64,000 nucleotides of DNA, taken from the NCBI RefSeq assembly GCF_002893625.1, contig NZ_PKMZ01000007.1, forward strand, positions 62,001 to 126,000, in the 5' to 3' direction. The position numbers were made by a program, and so were the translations under genes. Of the stretch, positions 51,827 through 61,148 are shown piece after piece (position 1 is the stretch's first letter; the number at the start of each line of letters is the position of its first letter). The DNA comes from Mangrovicella endophytica (lineage in GTDB: Bacteria; Pseudomonadota; Alphaproteobacteria; Rhizobiales; Rhizobiaceae). Under the pieces are notes generated by a model, which saw only the letters and a list, made by a program, of their open reading frames with translations, made no database searches and had not been told where the DNA came from.

Positions 51827-52789
51827 ATGACCAGCACGAGCAGCCGCGGCATCCATCACGTCACCGCCATCGCGGGACCGGCCAGCCGCAACGTCCGCTT
51901 CTATACCGAGACCCTGGGTCTGCGGCTGGTGAAGCGCACGGTCAATTTCGACGATCCCGGCACCTACCATCTCTACTACGGCGACGAGGTGGGCAGCCCG
52001 GGCACGGTCCTGACCTTCTTCCCCTACGAGCATGCCGCGCCCGGGCGCCTCGGCGTCGGGGAAACGCAGGAAACCGTGTTCCGCGTTCCGGAAGGCTCGA
52101 TCGGCTGGTGGACGCAGCGCTTCATCGAGAAGGGCGTCGCCTTCGAGCCGATCGTGAAGCGCTTCGGCGAAACGGTGCTCGCCTTCAAGGATCCAGACGG
52201 CATGCGCCTCGCGCTGGTCGCCGTTTCGGGTGCGGGACTAGAGCCCGGCTGGAGCGACGACACGATCCCGGCCGAATACGCAATCCGCGGCTTCCATTCG
52301 GTGAGCCTGCTGCTCGAAGAACTGGCGCCCACCGGCGCGATCCTGACCGACGTCTTCGGCTTTCGCGAAATCGGCTCGGAGGGCTCCACGACGCGATTTG
52401 CCGTGGAGAGTGCCACCACCGGTGGCATCGTCGACATCCGCAGTGTCGGCGGCTTTCTGAAGCCCCGGCCCGGCGCCGGCTCGGTACACCATGTCGCCTT
52501 CCAGGCGGTCGATGATGCCGAGCAGGCTGCGATGGTGAAGCGGCTTGCCGAGAACCATCGCATCACGACCACCGAGCAGTTGGACCGGAACTACTTCCGC
52601 TCCGTCTACTTCCGCGAGCCGGGGCACGTCCTGTTCGAGATCGCGACCAACGCGCCGGGCTTTGCGGTGGACGAACCGGCTGCGGAACTCGGGACCTCGC
52701 TGAAGCTGCCGGCGATCTATGAGGCCAATCGTGCCGAAATCGAAGCGGTGCTGCCGAAGCTGGCGCTGAACGAGCCGATCGCTGCTTGA
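51827..52789 (+). CDS. mhqO: Ring-cleaving dioxygenase, VOC family (MhqO-like)
   Basis: 320 aa with the repeated betaalphabetabetabeta modules of extradiol dioxygenases. Putative Fe ligands: His in RGIHHVTAIAG near residue 11, His in SVHHVAFQAVDD near 224, and Glu in HVLFEIATNAPGF near 274. MhqO-type proteins open hydroquinones or catechols and protect from electrophilic quinones. The gene downstream encodes an MhqD-like esterase, the same pairing as in Bacillus, but the regulator here is LysR rather than MarR. SD region CAGGAG precedes the ATG. Confidence 0.87.
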   Translation: MTSTSSRGIHHVTAIAGPASRNVRFYTETLGLRLVKRTVNFDDPGTYHLYYGDEVGSPGTVLTFFPYEHAAPGRLGVGETQETVFRVPEGSIGWWTQRFIEKGVAFEPIVKRFGETVLAFKDPDGMRLALVAVSGAGLEPGWSDDTIPAEYAIRGFHSVSLLLEELAPTGAILTDVFGFREIGSEGSTTRFAVESATTGGIVDIRSVGGFLKPRPGAGSVHHVAFQAVDDAEQAAMVKRLAENHRITTTEQLDRNYFRSVYFREPGHVLFEIATNAPGFAVDEPAAELGTSLKLPAIYEANRAEIEAVLPKLALNEPIAA

Positions 52790-52860
52790 CGGCGTACATA
52801 TCCCGGGAGCGGCCGATGCCGCTCCCGCCCCTTACCATCATCCATGAAGGAGTTGCCGCC

Positions 52861-53487
52861 ATGACGGTCGCCACCCTGTCGCATGCGCATCGTTTCGTTG
52901 CCGCCGCCGATGCCGGCAAAACGCCGCTGCTCCTTCTGCATGGCACGGGCGGCGACGAGAACGACCTTCTGCCCCTCGGCGCCACCCTATCGCCCGGCGC
53001 CAGCCTGCTGTCGCCGCGCGGCAAGGTCTTGGAAAACGGCATGCCGCGTTTCTTCCGCCGTCTGGCCGAGGGCGTCTTCGACGAAGCGGATGTCAGGCAG
53101 CGCGCCGGCGACCTTGCCGACTTCGTGGAAGAGGCGCGGACCGCCTATGGCCTTGCGAAGCCGCTCGCCGTCGGCTTCTCCAACGGCGCCAATATCGCGG
53201 CCGCCCTCATGATGCTGCGGCCGGGGGCGCTCGCCGGTGCGATACTGATCCGGCCGATGGTGCCGCTCGCCGAAGCACCGCAAGCTGATCTCGCGGGTGT
53301 GCCCATCCTCATTCTCTCCGGCGCGATGGATCCGATCGCCCGGCCGGACGAGGCTCGTCGTCTCGCCGCGACCTTAAGCGAGAGCGGCGCGGTCGTGGAG
53401 CACCGTGTCCTGCCTGCCAGCCACGGCCTGTCCCAGGCCGACGTCACCGTGGCAAGTGACTGGCTCGCCAACACATTTGCGGGATGA
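52861..53487 (+). CDS. mhqD: Phospholipase/carboxylesterase-family hydrolase (MhqD-like)
   Basis: 208 aa alpha/beta hydrolase. Oxyanion region LLLLHGTGGDENDLLPLG, nucleophile elbow VGFSNGANIAAAL (Ser), Asp in LSGAMDPIARP and His in PASHGLSQADV form the triad. MhqD homologues accompany MhqO in quinone resistance. ATG 52861 has AAGGAG at 52846-52851; the frame is open from 52786, overlapping mhqO, but lacks an SD. 266 bp of apparently non-coding DNA (53488-53753) separate it from the convergent MFS gene. Confidence 0.88.
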   Translation: MTVATLSHAHRFVAAADAGKTPLLLLHGTGGDENDLLPLGATLSPGASLLSPRGKVLENGMPRFFRRLAEGVFDEADVRQRAGDLADFVEEARTAYGLAKPLAVGFSNGANIAAALMMLRPGALAGAILIRPMVPLAEAPQADLAGVPILILSGAMDPIARPDEARRLAATLSESGAVVEHRVLPASHGLSQADVTVASDWLANTFAG

Positions 53488-53753
53488 ACTCGCGGCATGA
53501 CCCGTCGTGTCGTTGCTGCCGATCCAGACGGAGCGTCGGTCGCGGGCGACGTCATGACCAAGACCGCAACGAGATGCGCGTCGCCCCGACGAGAGGCCCT
53601 TCTCGCGCGGTCTTCGCGAACAAGGCTTCGCGCTTGGACGCGTCGCTCCTGCGGCCGCGTGTCGCCGGCGCGGAGCAGGGCGCCGACCTCACGATGCTGA
53701 CGAGGGCGGATAGAACGGCTCTCGCGAGGGGAACGCTGCAGGGTACGACAGCA
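53488..53753. other. Non-coding gap between convergent genes
   Basis: 266 bp between mhqD and the MFS-monooxygenase gene. Short open frames exist but lack start context or family resemblance. No clear terminator stem was found. I see nothing definite here. Confidence 0.5.
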
Positions 53754-55358
53754 TCACCTTGAGGAAGGCAGCGCGAGGAGGTGGCGCACCTGCGGTTCTA
53801 CCGCGTCCGTATGGAAACGCCGCAGTTCCGCCTGCACGTCGGCATCGGCTTTCGACACGCGCTTGTGCTGACGCAGGTGCTCGGCCCAGGATTGAACCAT
53901 GAACCATTCGACCAGCCTGTCAGGCTCGGCGGCGTCTTCCGTCACTCCCCACGCAAAGGCGCCGTCGCGCCGCCGTTCTGCCGAGAAGCGGTAGAGGAGC
54001 GCGAGGAAGGCGGCGCGGTCGGCGGAAGCGACGCGATATTCAACGGTGATCATTACCGGACCGCGATCATGCGCGACGGTTTCCGCAACCAGGGGCTCCG
54101 GCCAGTGGTTGGACGCGCCGAGGTCCGCCTCACCCTTCGGCAGTTTGGCACGATGCATGACCAGGGCCGCGGCGACGAGGCCAGCGGCCGCGACGACCAG
54201 CGTCGTCGGCACGCCGATCTCCTGGGCGACGAGGCCCCAGGCGAGGCTGCCGGCGGTCATCGCGCCGTTGAACACCGTCAGGTAGACCGCAAGCGCCCGG
54301 CCGCGGACCCAGTTCGGCAAGACCGCTTGCGCCGTTCCGTTCAGCGTCGTCAGCGCCATGATCCAGGCAGCGCCGAGGATAAGAAGCAGTGGGAGGGCTA
54401 GCCAGCGAGGCGGAGCAAGGCACAAAAGCGTCATGACGGCAGCAGTCAGGAGCGCTGCGAGTAGAACCATTCCGTCGGCGTCGACGCACGACTGGATCCT
54501 TGGCATCAGGACGGCCCCCAGGATCGCTCCCGCGCCGATGGCGCCGAGCATGATGCCGTAGAAGCCGGCGTCTCCTGCGAGCAGGTTGCGGGCGACCAAG
54601 GGCAGGAGAGCCCAGACGGAACTCGCCAGCGCGAAGAACACGAAGGCGCGCAGGAGAACGCGGTGTACTTCCGGGCTGGCGCGCACGTAGCGCAGCCCCG
54701 CCCGGAAGGCGCCGCCGAAGGACTCGGAGAGTTCGTCACGCGGTACCGCAGGGCGCTTCCACCAGAGGAGCGCAGCGATCACGAAGAGGTAGCTCGCCAC
54801 GTCCGCGCCGTAGGTCGCCGCCGCCCCGACGCCGGCAAGGATCAGCCCGCCTGCCGCCGGTCCGATGGAGCGGGCGATGTTGATGCCGAGCGAGTTCAGC
54901 CCGACGGCCCGCTTGAGCTCCTCTCGCGGCACGAGCTCGGGCACGATCGACTGCCAGGCCGGTGCGACGAGCGCTGCCCCGACCCCGCCGAGAAAGGTGA
55001 GGCCGACCAGCGCCTCGATGGTCAGGAGGCCCGACGATGACAGGATGGCGAGCGAGAGACTGACGCAGGCAAGAAAGGCCTGCACACCGATCAGGAACCG
55101 ACGCCGGTCGAGAAGGTCCGACAGGACGCCGGCCGGGATGGCCAGCAAGAAGATGGGCAGCGTGCCCGCCGCCTGGATCATGGCGACGGCGGCAGGCGAG
55201 GCGGAAAGGTCGGTGACGAGCCAGGAACTCGCGACGTCGCGCATGAAGCTGCCGACATTGCCGAAGATCGTCCCCGCCCAGAGCACGGCGAAGACGGGAC
55301 GGCGCAGCGGTGCGAAGCCTCCACCGGAGGCCGGCGAAGCCGGAACTTGGCTCGTCAC
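53754..55358 (-). CDS. MFS transporter fused to an ABM-like monooxygenase domain
   Basis: 534 aa. Residues about 15-410 are an MFS exporter of the TMR/EntS-like group (PVFAVLWAGTIFGNVGSFMRDVASSWLVTDLSASPAAVAMIQ, and SDLLDRRRFLIG as motif A). Residues about 440-525 form a soluble ferredoxin-like domain: VMITVEYRVASADRAAFLALLYRFSAERRRDGAFAWGVTEDAAEPDRLVEWFMVQSWAEHLRQHKR, similar to antibiotic-biosynthesis monooxygenase/quinone monooxygenase domains. This fusion recurs in proteobacteria and is open across the whole gene here. Role likely in export or modification of a quinone or similar toxicant, given the neighbours. Confidence 0.87.
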   Translation of the reverse strand: MTSQVPASPASGGGFAPLRRPVFAVLWAGTIFGNVGSFMRDVASSWLVTDLSASPAAVAMIQAAGTLPIFLLAIPAGVLSDLLDRRRFLIGVQAFLACVSLSLAILSSSGLLTIEALVGLTFLGGVGAALVAPAWQSIVPELVPREELKRAVGLNSLGINIARSIGPAAGGLILAGVGAAATYGADVASYLFVIAALLWWKRPAVPRDELSESFGGAFRAGLRYVRASPEVHRVLLRAFVFFALASSVWALLPLVARNLLAGDAGFYGIMLGAIGAGAILGAVLMPRIQSCVDADGMVLLAALLTAAVMTLLCLAPPRWLALPLLLILGAAWIMALTTLNGTAQAVLPNWVRGRALAVYLTVFNGAMTAGSLAWGLVAQEIGVPTTLVVAAAGLVAAALVMHRAKLPKGEADLGASNHWPEPLVAETVAHDRGPVMITVEYRVASADRAAFLALLYRFSAERRRDGAFAWGVTEDAAEPDRLVEWFMVQSWAEHLRQHKRVSKADADVQAELRRFHTDAVEPQVRHLLALPSSR

Positions 55359-55364
55359 GGCCGA

Positions 55365-56336
55365 TCAGCCCTTAACGAAGGCGAGGAGGTCCGGATTGAC
55401 GACCTCCGCATGGGTGGTCAGCATGCCGTGCGGAAAGCCCTCGTAGACCTTCAGCGTGCCGTTCTTCAGGAGCTTGATCGACTTCAGCGCCGCGTCGGCG
55501 ATCGGCACGATCTGGTCGTCGTCGCCATGCATCACCAGCGTCGGCACGGTGATCGCCTTGAGGTCCTCAGTCTGGTCGGTTTCCGAGAAGGCCTTGATGC
55601 CGTCGTAATGGGCCTTGGCGCTGCCCATCATGCCCTGCCGCCACCAGTTCTGGACGACTCCCTGGTAGACCTTGGCGCCCTCGCGGTTGAAGCCGTAGAA
55701 GGGACCGGCGGCGACGTCGAGGAAGAGCTGAGCGCGGTTGCCGGCGGTGCCCTGGCGGAAGCCGTCGAACACTTCGCGCGGCAGGCCTTCGGGATTGGCC
55801 TCGGTCTTCAGCATCAGCGGCGGCACGGCGCTGACGAGAACGGCCTTGGCCACGCGGCCGCTCGGCTCGCCGTGCTGGGCGACATAGCGGGCGACCTCGC
55901 CGCCGCCGGTCGAATGGCCGATATGCACGGCGTTCTTCAGATCGAGGGCCTCGACCACCGCGAAAGCGTCGGCGGCGTAGTGGTCCATGTCGTGGCCGTC
56001 GCTCACCTGCGCCGAGCGGCCGTGGCCGCGGCGGTCATGGGCGACGACGCGGTAGCCATGTTGCAGGAAGAACAGCATCTGCGTGTCCCAGTCGTCCGAT
56101 GACAGGGGCCAGCCATGATGGAACATGATCGGCTGGGCGTCCTTCGGGCCCCAGTCCTTATAGAAGATCTCGACGCCGTCCTTTGTGGTCACGGTGCCCA
56201 TGGCCTTCGATCCTTTCGTGCCGGCGGTGGTTTGGGGCAGCGCTCTGCCCGGCAGCATGAGCGCGGATGCCATGGTTGCGCCGGCCAAGAGGGCGTCGCG
56301 GCGCGTGAGAGGGAGGAATGGATGGGAGGGTGTCAC
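55365..56336 (-). CDS. Tat-exported alpha/beta hydrolase (chloroperoxidase-like)
   Basis: 323 aa. Starts at GTG 56336, overlapping doxX stop (GTGA) and preceded by GGAGAGG. The N-terminus [26 protein letters not shown] is a twin-arginine signal, so the enzyme is periplasmic. The hydrolase domain runs from [37 protein letters not shown]; nucleophile Ser in [14 protein letters not shown], Asp in [14 protein letters not shown] and His in [13 protein letters not shown]. Homologues are called non-heme chloroperoxidases or esterases. ATG 56200 would give a cytoplasmic form without signal. Confidence 0.88.
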   Translation of the reverse strand: MTPSHPFLPLTRRDALLAGATMASALMLPGRALPQTTAGTKGSKAMGTVTTKDGVEIFYKDWGPKDAQPIMFHHGWPLSSDDWDTQMLFFLQHGYRVVAHDRRGHGRSAQVSDGHDMDHYAADAFAVVEALDLKNAVHIGHSTGGGEVARYVAQHGEPSGRVAKAVLVSAVPPLMLKTEANPEGLPREVFDGFRQGTAGNRAQLFLDVAAGPFYGFNREGAKVYQGVVQNWWRQGMMGSAKAHYDGIKAFSETDQTEDLKAITVPTLVMHGDDDQIVPIADAALKSIKLLKNGTLKVYEGFPHGMLTTHAEVVNPDLLAFVKG

Positions 56337-56782
56337 GGGTGATCCTCTCCGGCTTTTCGATCCTGCCGACCGGGAGACGCGACAAGCGCGAAGGCGCCGA
56401 CGAGCCCGATGTGCTCGAAGAAGGCGTTGGCAGCCATCTGGCGCGCCATCCCGGGCTCCATCTCCCAGAAGCGAAGCGCGAGAAACGTCGCGGCGAGTGT
56501 GAAAGCGGCAAGAGCCAAAGCGGCGGGACGCCGCTTGACGCCAGAAACAATCATGGCCGAGCACACGAGCTCGAAGACGATCACGCACGCGGCGAAGAGA
56601 GCGGGCGGGCGTAGGCCGAAATGCTCCATCTCCGCGATGGCGCCAGGAAAGTCGGCGATCTTCGCGATCGGCCCCTGGATAAACGCCGCGCACAGGGCGA
56701 GGCGCGCCAGCCGCTCCAGGACGGACCGTGCAGTCGTGTCGCCGGGTTGTGAAATCGTTGTGGTGGCGTGCGTCATCGTCAC
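56333..56782 (-). CDS. DoxX-family membrane protein
   Basis: 149 aa, four hydrophobic segments; [36 protein letters not shown] is the DoxX-family start. DoxX-like proteins often accompany thiol or oxidative-stress enzymes; the biochemical role is unknown. Overlaps both the amidohydrolase (ATGA at 56782) and the alpha/beta hydrolase gene. An ATG at 56776 is also possible. Confidence 0.83.
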   Translation of the reverse strand: MTMTHATTTISQPGDTTARSVLERLARLALCAAFIQGPIAKIADFPGAIAEMEHFGLRPPALFAACVIVFELVCSAMIVSGVKRRPAALALAAFTLAATFLALRFWEMEPGMARQMAANAFFEHIGLVGAFALVASPGRQDRKAGEDHP

Positions 56783-58755
56783 ACCGCCCAGCAGGCGCAG
56801 CCGAGCGCGCCCCAGAAGCTCTTCAGGTCACCGATCGGCAGTCGCGACGACCACGCCGTCGCATGGTCGTGGCCATGGACGGTGCAGGCATTCGCGCAGC
56901 CGCAGGAACCGATCGCGGCACGCTTCAGCGGGTTGTTCCGGGCGGCGGACGCGTCGTCTCCCCAGGCGCCATAGCCCCCGAAGCGGCGCACCGGCGACCA
57001 GTCCGGCATGGCCGGCGGGATGTCCGTTTCGTCCTCGGCGGCAAAATCTCCGGCCCCGTAGACGACCTTTCCGCCGACCAGCGTCAGGTCGGAGGTGAGA
57101 TGCGAGATCTCGTCTTCGGCGCAGGCGAAGAAGTCCTTCGACGGCACGACGAGATCTGCGAACTGTCCGGCCTCGATGCGACCTTTCTTCCCTTCCTCAT
57201 TCGAGAACCAGGTGACGTTCTCCGTCCACATCCGGAGCGCCGTCTCGCGGTCGAGACAGTTGCGCTGCGGCGTGATCCGCATGCCTCCAACGGTGCGGCC
57301 GGTGATCAGCCAGGATAGCGAGACCCAGGGATTATAGGAGGCGACGCGGGTCGCGTCCGTGCCGGCCGACGTCTTGACGCCCTTGTCGAGGATGCGCGCG
57401 ACGGGCGGGGTCGCCTCCGCTGCGCCGAGACCGTAGCGCTCGACAAAGTACTCGCCCTGGTATGCCATCCGATGCTGCACGGCGACGCCACCGCCAAGCG
57501 CCGCAATCCGGTCGATGGACGCTTCCGAGATCGTCTCGGCATGATCGAAGAACCAGTTCAGCCCTTCGAGCGGGACGTCCTGATTCACCTTCTCGAACAC
57601 GTCGAGGGCTCGCGAGATCGTCTCGTCATAAGTCGCATGCATGCGCCAGGGCCAGCGGTTCTCAGCGAGAATGCGCACCACGCCCTCGAGATCATCTTCC
57701 ATCTCCGGCGGCATCTCCGGGCGCTCGACCCGGAAGTCTTCGAAGTCGGCGGCGGAGAAGACCAGCATCTCGCCTGCGCCGTTGTGGCGGAAATAGTCGG
57801 TGCCCTGTTTGTACCTTGTGGTCGCCGTCCAGTTGAGGAAGTCCGCCTTCTCCTCGTTCGGCTTCTGGGTGAAGAGGTTGTAGGCAAGGCGGATGGTGAG
57901 GAGATTCTCCTTCGCCAGTTCCTCGATCACCGCATAGTCGTCGGGATAGTTCTGGAAGCCGCCACCGGCGTCGATCGCGCCGGTGACTCCGAGCCGGTTC
58001 AGCTCGCGCATGAAGTGGCGGGTGGAGTTGAGCTGGTACTCGAAGGGCAGCTTGGGACCCTTCGCTAGGGTCGCATAGAGGATCGCGGCATTCGGCTTGG
58101 CAAGGAGCAGGCCCGTCGGGTTGCCCGAGGCGTCGCGAACGATCTCGCCGCCGTGTGGAGCCGGCGTGTCCTTGGTGTAGCCGACGGCTCTCAGTGCGGC
58201 GCCGTTGAGAAGCGCGCGGTCGTAGAGGTGGAGGAGGAAGACCGGCGTGTCCGGCGCCACCGCATTGATCTCCTCGATCGTCGGCAGGCGCTTTTCCGCG
58301 AACTGATGCTCCGTGAAGCCACCGACAACGCGCACCCATTGAGGCGGCGGCGTCACCGCCACCTGGCGGCGCAGCATGTCCATCGCATCGGCGAGCGAGC
58401 GCACGCCGTCCCAGCGCAGCTCCATGTTGAAGTTGAGCCCGCCGCGGATGATGTGGAGGTGGTTGTCGATGAGGCCCGGCAAGACGCGGCGCCCCTTCAG
58501 GTCGATCACCTTGGTGTCCGGGCCGCGATGCATCATGACATCGGCGGTGCGGCCGACGGCGAGGAAGCTGCCGTCCTTGATGGCGACCGCCTCGGCCGTC
58601 GGGTTTGAGCGATCGAGCGTCGTGACGAGCCCGCTGTGGAGGATGAGGTCGGCGGAGGACATAGGGTCGGCTCCCGTCTCTTGCGCGGATGCGGACGTGA
58701 ATCGGTAAAGGGCAGCGCCGGAAGCGGCGGCGAGAACGGTTCGGCGCGTCGGCAT
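56779..58755 (-). CDS. Tat-exported amidohydrolase (YtcJ-like, Amidohydro_3)
   Basis: 658 aa. Signal [23 protein letters not shown] at the N-terminus is a Tat leader. The metal-dependent hydrolase barrel shows the HxH metal pair in [15 protein letters not shown], a DHAETI segment, [12 protein letters not shown] and [25 protein letters not shown]. The C-terminus is cysteine-rich ([21 protein letters not shown]). Family members hydrolyse amides or esters; the physiological substrate is unknown. ATG 58755 overlaps the XapX stop by one base; the longer frame upstream belongs to the XapX gene region. Confidence 0.87.
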   Translation of the reverse strand: MPTRRTVLAAASGAALYRFTSASAQETGADPMSSADLILHSGLVTTLDRSNPTAEAVAIKDGSFLAVGRTADVMMHRGPDTKVIDLKGRRVLPGLIDNHLHIIRGGLNFNMELRWDGVRSLADAMDMLRRQVAVTPPPQWVRVVGGFTEHQFAEKRLPTIEEINAVAPDTPVFLLHLYDRALLNGAALRAVGYTKDTPAPHGGEIVRDASGNPTGLLLAKPNAAILYATLAKGPKLPFEYQLNSTRHFMRELNRLGVTGAIDAGGGFQNYPDDYAVIEELAKENLLTIRLAYNLFTQKPNEEKADFLNWTATTRYKQGTDYFRHNGAGEMLVFSAADFEDFRVERPEMPPEMEDDLEGVVRILAENRWPWRMHATYDETISRALDVFEKVNQDVPLEGLNWFFDHAETISEASIDRIAALGGGVAVQHRMAYQGEYFVERYGLGAAEATPPVARILDKGVKTSAGTDATRVASYNPWVSLSWLITGRTVGGMRITPQRNCLDRETALRMWTENVTWFSNEEGKKGRIEAGQFADLVVPSKDFFACAEDEISHLTSDLTLVGGKVVYGAGDFAAEDETDIPPAMPDWSPVRRFGGYGAWGDDASAARNNPLKRAAIGSCGCANACTVHGHDHATAWSSRLPIGDLKSFWGALGCACWAV

Positions 58756-59048
58756 CAAGCAGTCTCGCGCTGGGCGGATGCGGACGGCGTGCCGTTTCCC
58801 CGCGACTTGCCGCCGCCAGCAGGCAGCTGGCCGAAGCAGTGCGGCACGACCTCTCCATGCAGCCAGGATGTGGCGGTGGCCTCTCTCGCCCAAAGCACCT
58901 TCAGAAGCGGTGGGACCTGCTCGCCAACGAGTATGCCGAGAAGCCCGACAAGTGCGACCACTGGCGGTGCCGGCGAGCGCACGTTGATCAGGGCGTAGAT
59001 GGCTCCGACCAGGAGGCCCGCGCCAAGCGACAGGACGTAGATCTTCAT
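58755..59048 (-). CDS. XapX-domain membrane protein
   Basis: 97 aa. MKIYVLSLGAGLLVGAIYALINVRSPAPPVVALVGLLGILVGEQ matches the XapX domain, two short helices. The remaining 45 residues are basic with a Cys-Phe-Gly-Gln stretch. Function unknown; it commonly neighbours YcaC-type hydrolases and amidohydrolases, as here. Starts 122 nt downstream of the hydrolase stop; that interval holds no convincing gene. Confidence 0.8.
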   Translation of the reverse strand: MKIYVLSLGAGLLVGAIYALINVRSPAPPVVALVGLLGILVGEQVPPLLKVLWAREATATSWLHGEVVPHCFGQLPAGGGKSRGNGTPSASAQRETA

Positions 59049-59170
59049 GGGAGAACCTTCAGCTTCGATGGAGCGTGCGCCATAGCGCTAGTTCGCGGAC
59101 ACGTCCGGCATCGTCGCGAGGATGACCCCGGCGACGACTGCGCCGTTCTTCGAGCGTTCGGCCATTGAGG

Positions 59171-59860
59171 TTACGTTGCGGGATTCGGACCGACGGTCTT
59201 GCCGTGTCGGACCCGCTCGGCACTCTTGTGCAGCATGGTGTAGGCGTAATCGACGCCCATGCCGTAGGCGCCCGAATGCTCCCTCACGACGTCCATGACC
59301 GCATTGTAGGTTTCTCGGCGGGCCCAGTCGCGCTGCCATTCGAGCAGCACCTGCTGCCAGGTCACCGGCACGACACCCGCCTGCACCATGCGGTCCATGG
59401 CGTATTTCTGAGCGTCGGCCGAGGTCGCGCCCGAAGCGTCGGCCACCATGTAGATTTCGTAGTCCGTGTCGTGCATGCATGACAGAGCGAAGGTCGTGTT
59501 GCAGACCTCGGTCCAAAGGCCGGAAACGACCACTTTCTTGCGGCCTTGTGCGGCGTTCTTCGCGAGCGCGTCGCGGACGTTCTGGTCGTCCCAGGAATTC
59601 ATCGAGCTACGCTCGAGGATGTCGTTCTCGGGAAATACGGCCAGGAGTTCGGGATAGGTGTGCCCGGAGAAGGACTGCGTCTCGACCGTCGTGATCGTCG
59701 TCGGGATGCCGAAGAGCTTCGCTCCCTTGCCCAGGCCGACGACGTTGTTCTTCAGCGTCTGCCGGTCGATCGACTGGACGCCAAACGCCATCTGCGGCTG
59801 CTGATCGATGAGGAGGAGCTGGCTGTTCTGCGGCGTCAGGACTTCGAGCTTGGCATTCAT
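59171..59860 (-). CDS. Isochorismatase-family hydrolase (YcaC-like)
   Basis: 229 aa. NSQLLLIDQQPQMAFGVQSIDRQTLKNNVVGLGKGAKLFGIPTTITTVET is the YcaC hallmark start, with the catalytic Asp in LIDQQ; the catalytic Cys is in VVSGLWTEVCNTTFALSCMHD. Family members are cysteine hydrolases of uncertain substrate, often induced with stress or catabolic operons. First gene of the leftward operon to 53754. ATG 59860 has AGGGGA upstream. The 114-bp upstream gap probably carries the operon promoter. Confidence 0.87.
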   Translation of the reverse strand: MNAKLEVLTPQNSQLLLIDQQPQMAFGVQSIDRQTLKNNVVGLGKGAKLFGIPTTITTVETQSFSGHTYPELLAVFPENDILERSSMNSWDDQNVRDALAKNAAQGRKKVVVSGLWTEVCNTTFALSCMHDTDYEIYMVADASGATSADAQKYAMDRMVQAGVVPVTWQQVLLEWQRDWARRETYNAVMDVVREHSGAYGMGVDYAYTMLHKSAERVRHGKTVGPNPAT

Positions 59861-59974
59861 GACTGGTGGTCCCCTGCAATTGAAATCGTCTGCCCCGCAT
59901 CGATGCACCTTTTGCGCGCCACGCTCTTGTCGGTTTGCCGCCGAACTTGAACGATCCGCTCGTCTCGAAATGCC

Positions 59975-61066
59975 CTAGTTGGCGAGGCGCGCGTCCGCTG
60001 CGGCGGGACCGCACCCATGCGGGGCGGTGCGGGCATTCACGCGTCGCCATTGCCCTGGGCTCGTCCCGACGAGGTTGGAGAAGACGCGGGTGAAATAGCT
60101 CTGGTCGCCGAAGCCGCAGGCGAGCGCCACCTCCGCCAGCGATATCTCGCCCGCGAGCATCAGGCGTTTCGATGCGGCGATGCGGATCTGAGAAAGATAG
60201 CGGTGCGGCGACTGGCCGGTGCTTCGCCGAAAGGCGGCGGCGAAGTAGCTCGGCGAAAGCTTGCAGGCCTCGCTCACCTCGGTGATCGTCAGCGGTCTTG
60301 CAAAGCCGGCCTGCATCAGTTCCTTGGCCTGACGCTCCTGCCAGGGCGCAAGGCCGCTGCGCAATGGCGGCGCCTGCCTGCGTACTTGGCCGTAGCGCTC
60401 AGCGGCATGGGCGAGGAACGCCATCGCCACGTGTTCCGCCAACATCGAACCCGCCGCATCCCGCTTCAGCATCGCCGGCATGAGCAGGGCCCCGAGCGCG
60501 GACGCCACAGGGTCCCGCTTGGCCGGAGACCGCAAGAGGCCGGACGGGCGCGGCAGTCCCGCCTCGTCCGCGATCTCGTCGATGAAGGCATGAGGAATGT
60601 GGAAATGGATGGCGTCGAGGCGGCCCGTCATCGACAGGCAAGGCTCCTCGGCCAGATTGAAGGCACTCACCGCGCCCTGTGGGACGCTGCCGGAGTGGAC
60701 GAGGCTCCCTGCGGCGCGGAGCTCCTGGTGCCTCAGATCGCTCATATGCAGCACCATGCTGCAGGCTGCCTCTGGTTGAAAAATAGCGGGCTGGACACCC
60801 GGCGATACCGGCCCTTCCAGGCGCGTAAGGACGGTGACGCTGCCGCCCGGACTTCGGATCGTCAGCGTGGCGGTCGTTTCGACGCCGAGGATATCCGCAA
60901 GGCGATCTCCACTCAGCTTACGTCGGCGTCGTTCCGGTGGCGGCACCGCAGTTTCGCGCCGGCTTCCGCTGATCAGTCGCGTCGATTCGGCTCGCGCATG
61001 CGTAAGGCCGGCAGATCTATCAATATTGAAGTCATGGAAATTTGGCATGTCTGCATGCACCGTCAT
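59975..61066 (-). CDS. AraC-family regulator
   Basis: 363 aa. The C-terminal 100 residues carry the two AraC helix-turn-helix motifs (RPLTITEVSEACKLSPSYFAAAFRRSTGQSPHRYLSQIRI and SLAEVALACGFGDQSYFTRVFSNLVGTSPGQWRR). The N-terminal 240 residues are a divergent sensor domain. Directly upstream, on the same strand, of the hydrolase/DoxX/MFS operon, so a likely local activator. Its upstream gap is AT-rich. Confidence 0.87.
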   Translation of the reverse strand: MTVHADMPNFHDFNIDRSAGLTHARAESTRLISGSRRETAVPPPERRRRKLSGDRLADILGVETTATLTIRSPGGSVTVLTRLEGPVSPGVQPAIFQPEAACSMVLHMSDLRHQELRAAGSLVHSGSVPQGAVSAFNLAEEPCLSMTGRLDAIHFHIPHAFIDEIADEAGLPRPSGLLRSPAKRDPVASALGALLMPAMLKRDAAGSMLAEHVAMAFLAHAAERYGQVRRQAPPLRSGLAPWQERQAKELMQAGFARPLTITEVSEACKLSPSYFAAAFRRSTGQSPHRYLSQIRIAASKRLMLAGEISLAEVALACGFGDQSYFTRVFSNLVGTSPGQWRRVNARTAPHGCGPAAADARLAN

Positions 61067-61148
61067 TGAGCTGATGCATAGTGACAGGATTTCCTCTGGC
61101 CGTTTTTCTATATACTGCTTTCCGATTTATCGAGATTGCTGTTCTTAC

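Noticed and set aside
53497-53700. A 67-codon plus-strand frame after mhqD
   Set aside because: Arginine-rich product typical of chance frames in GC-rich DNA; no RBS.
59088-59165. A 25-codon frame between the YcaC-like and XapX genes
   Set aside because: No SD and no recognisable homology; too short to support as a gene.
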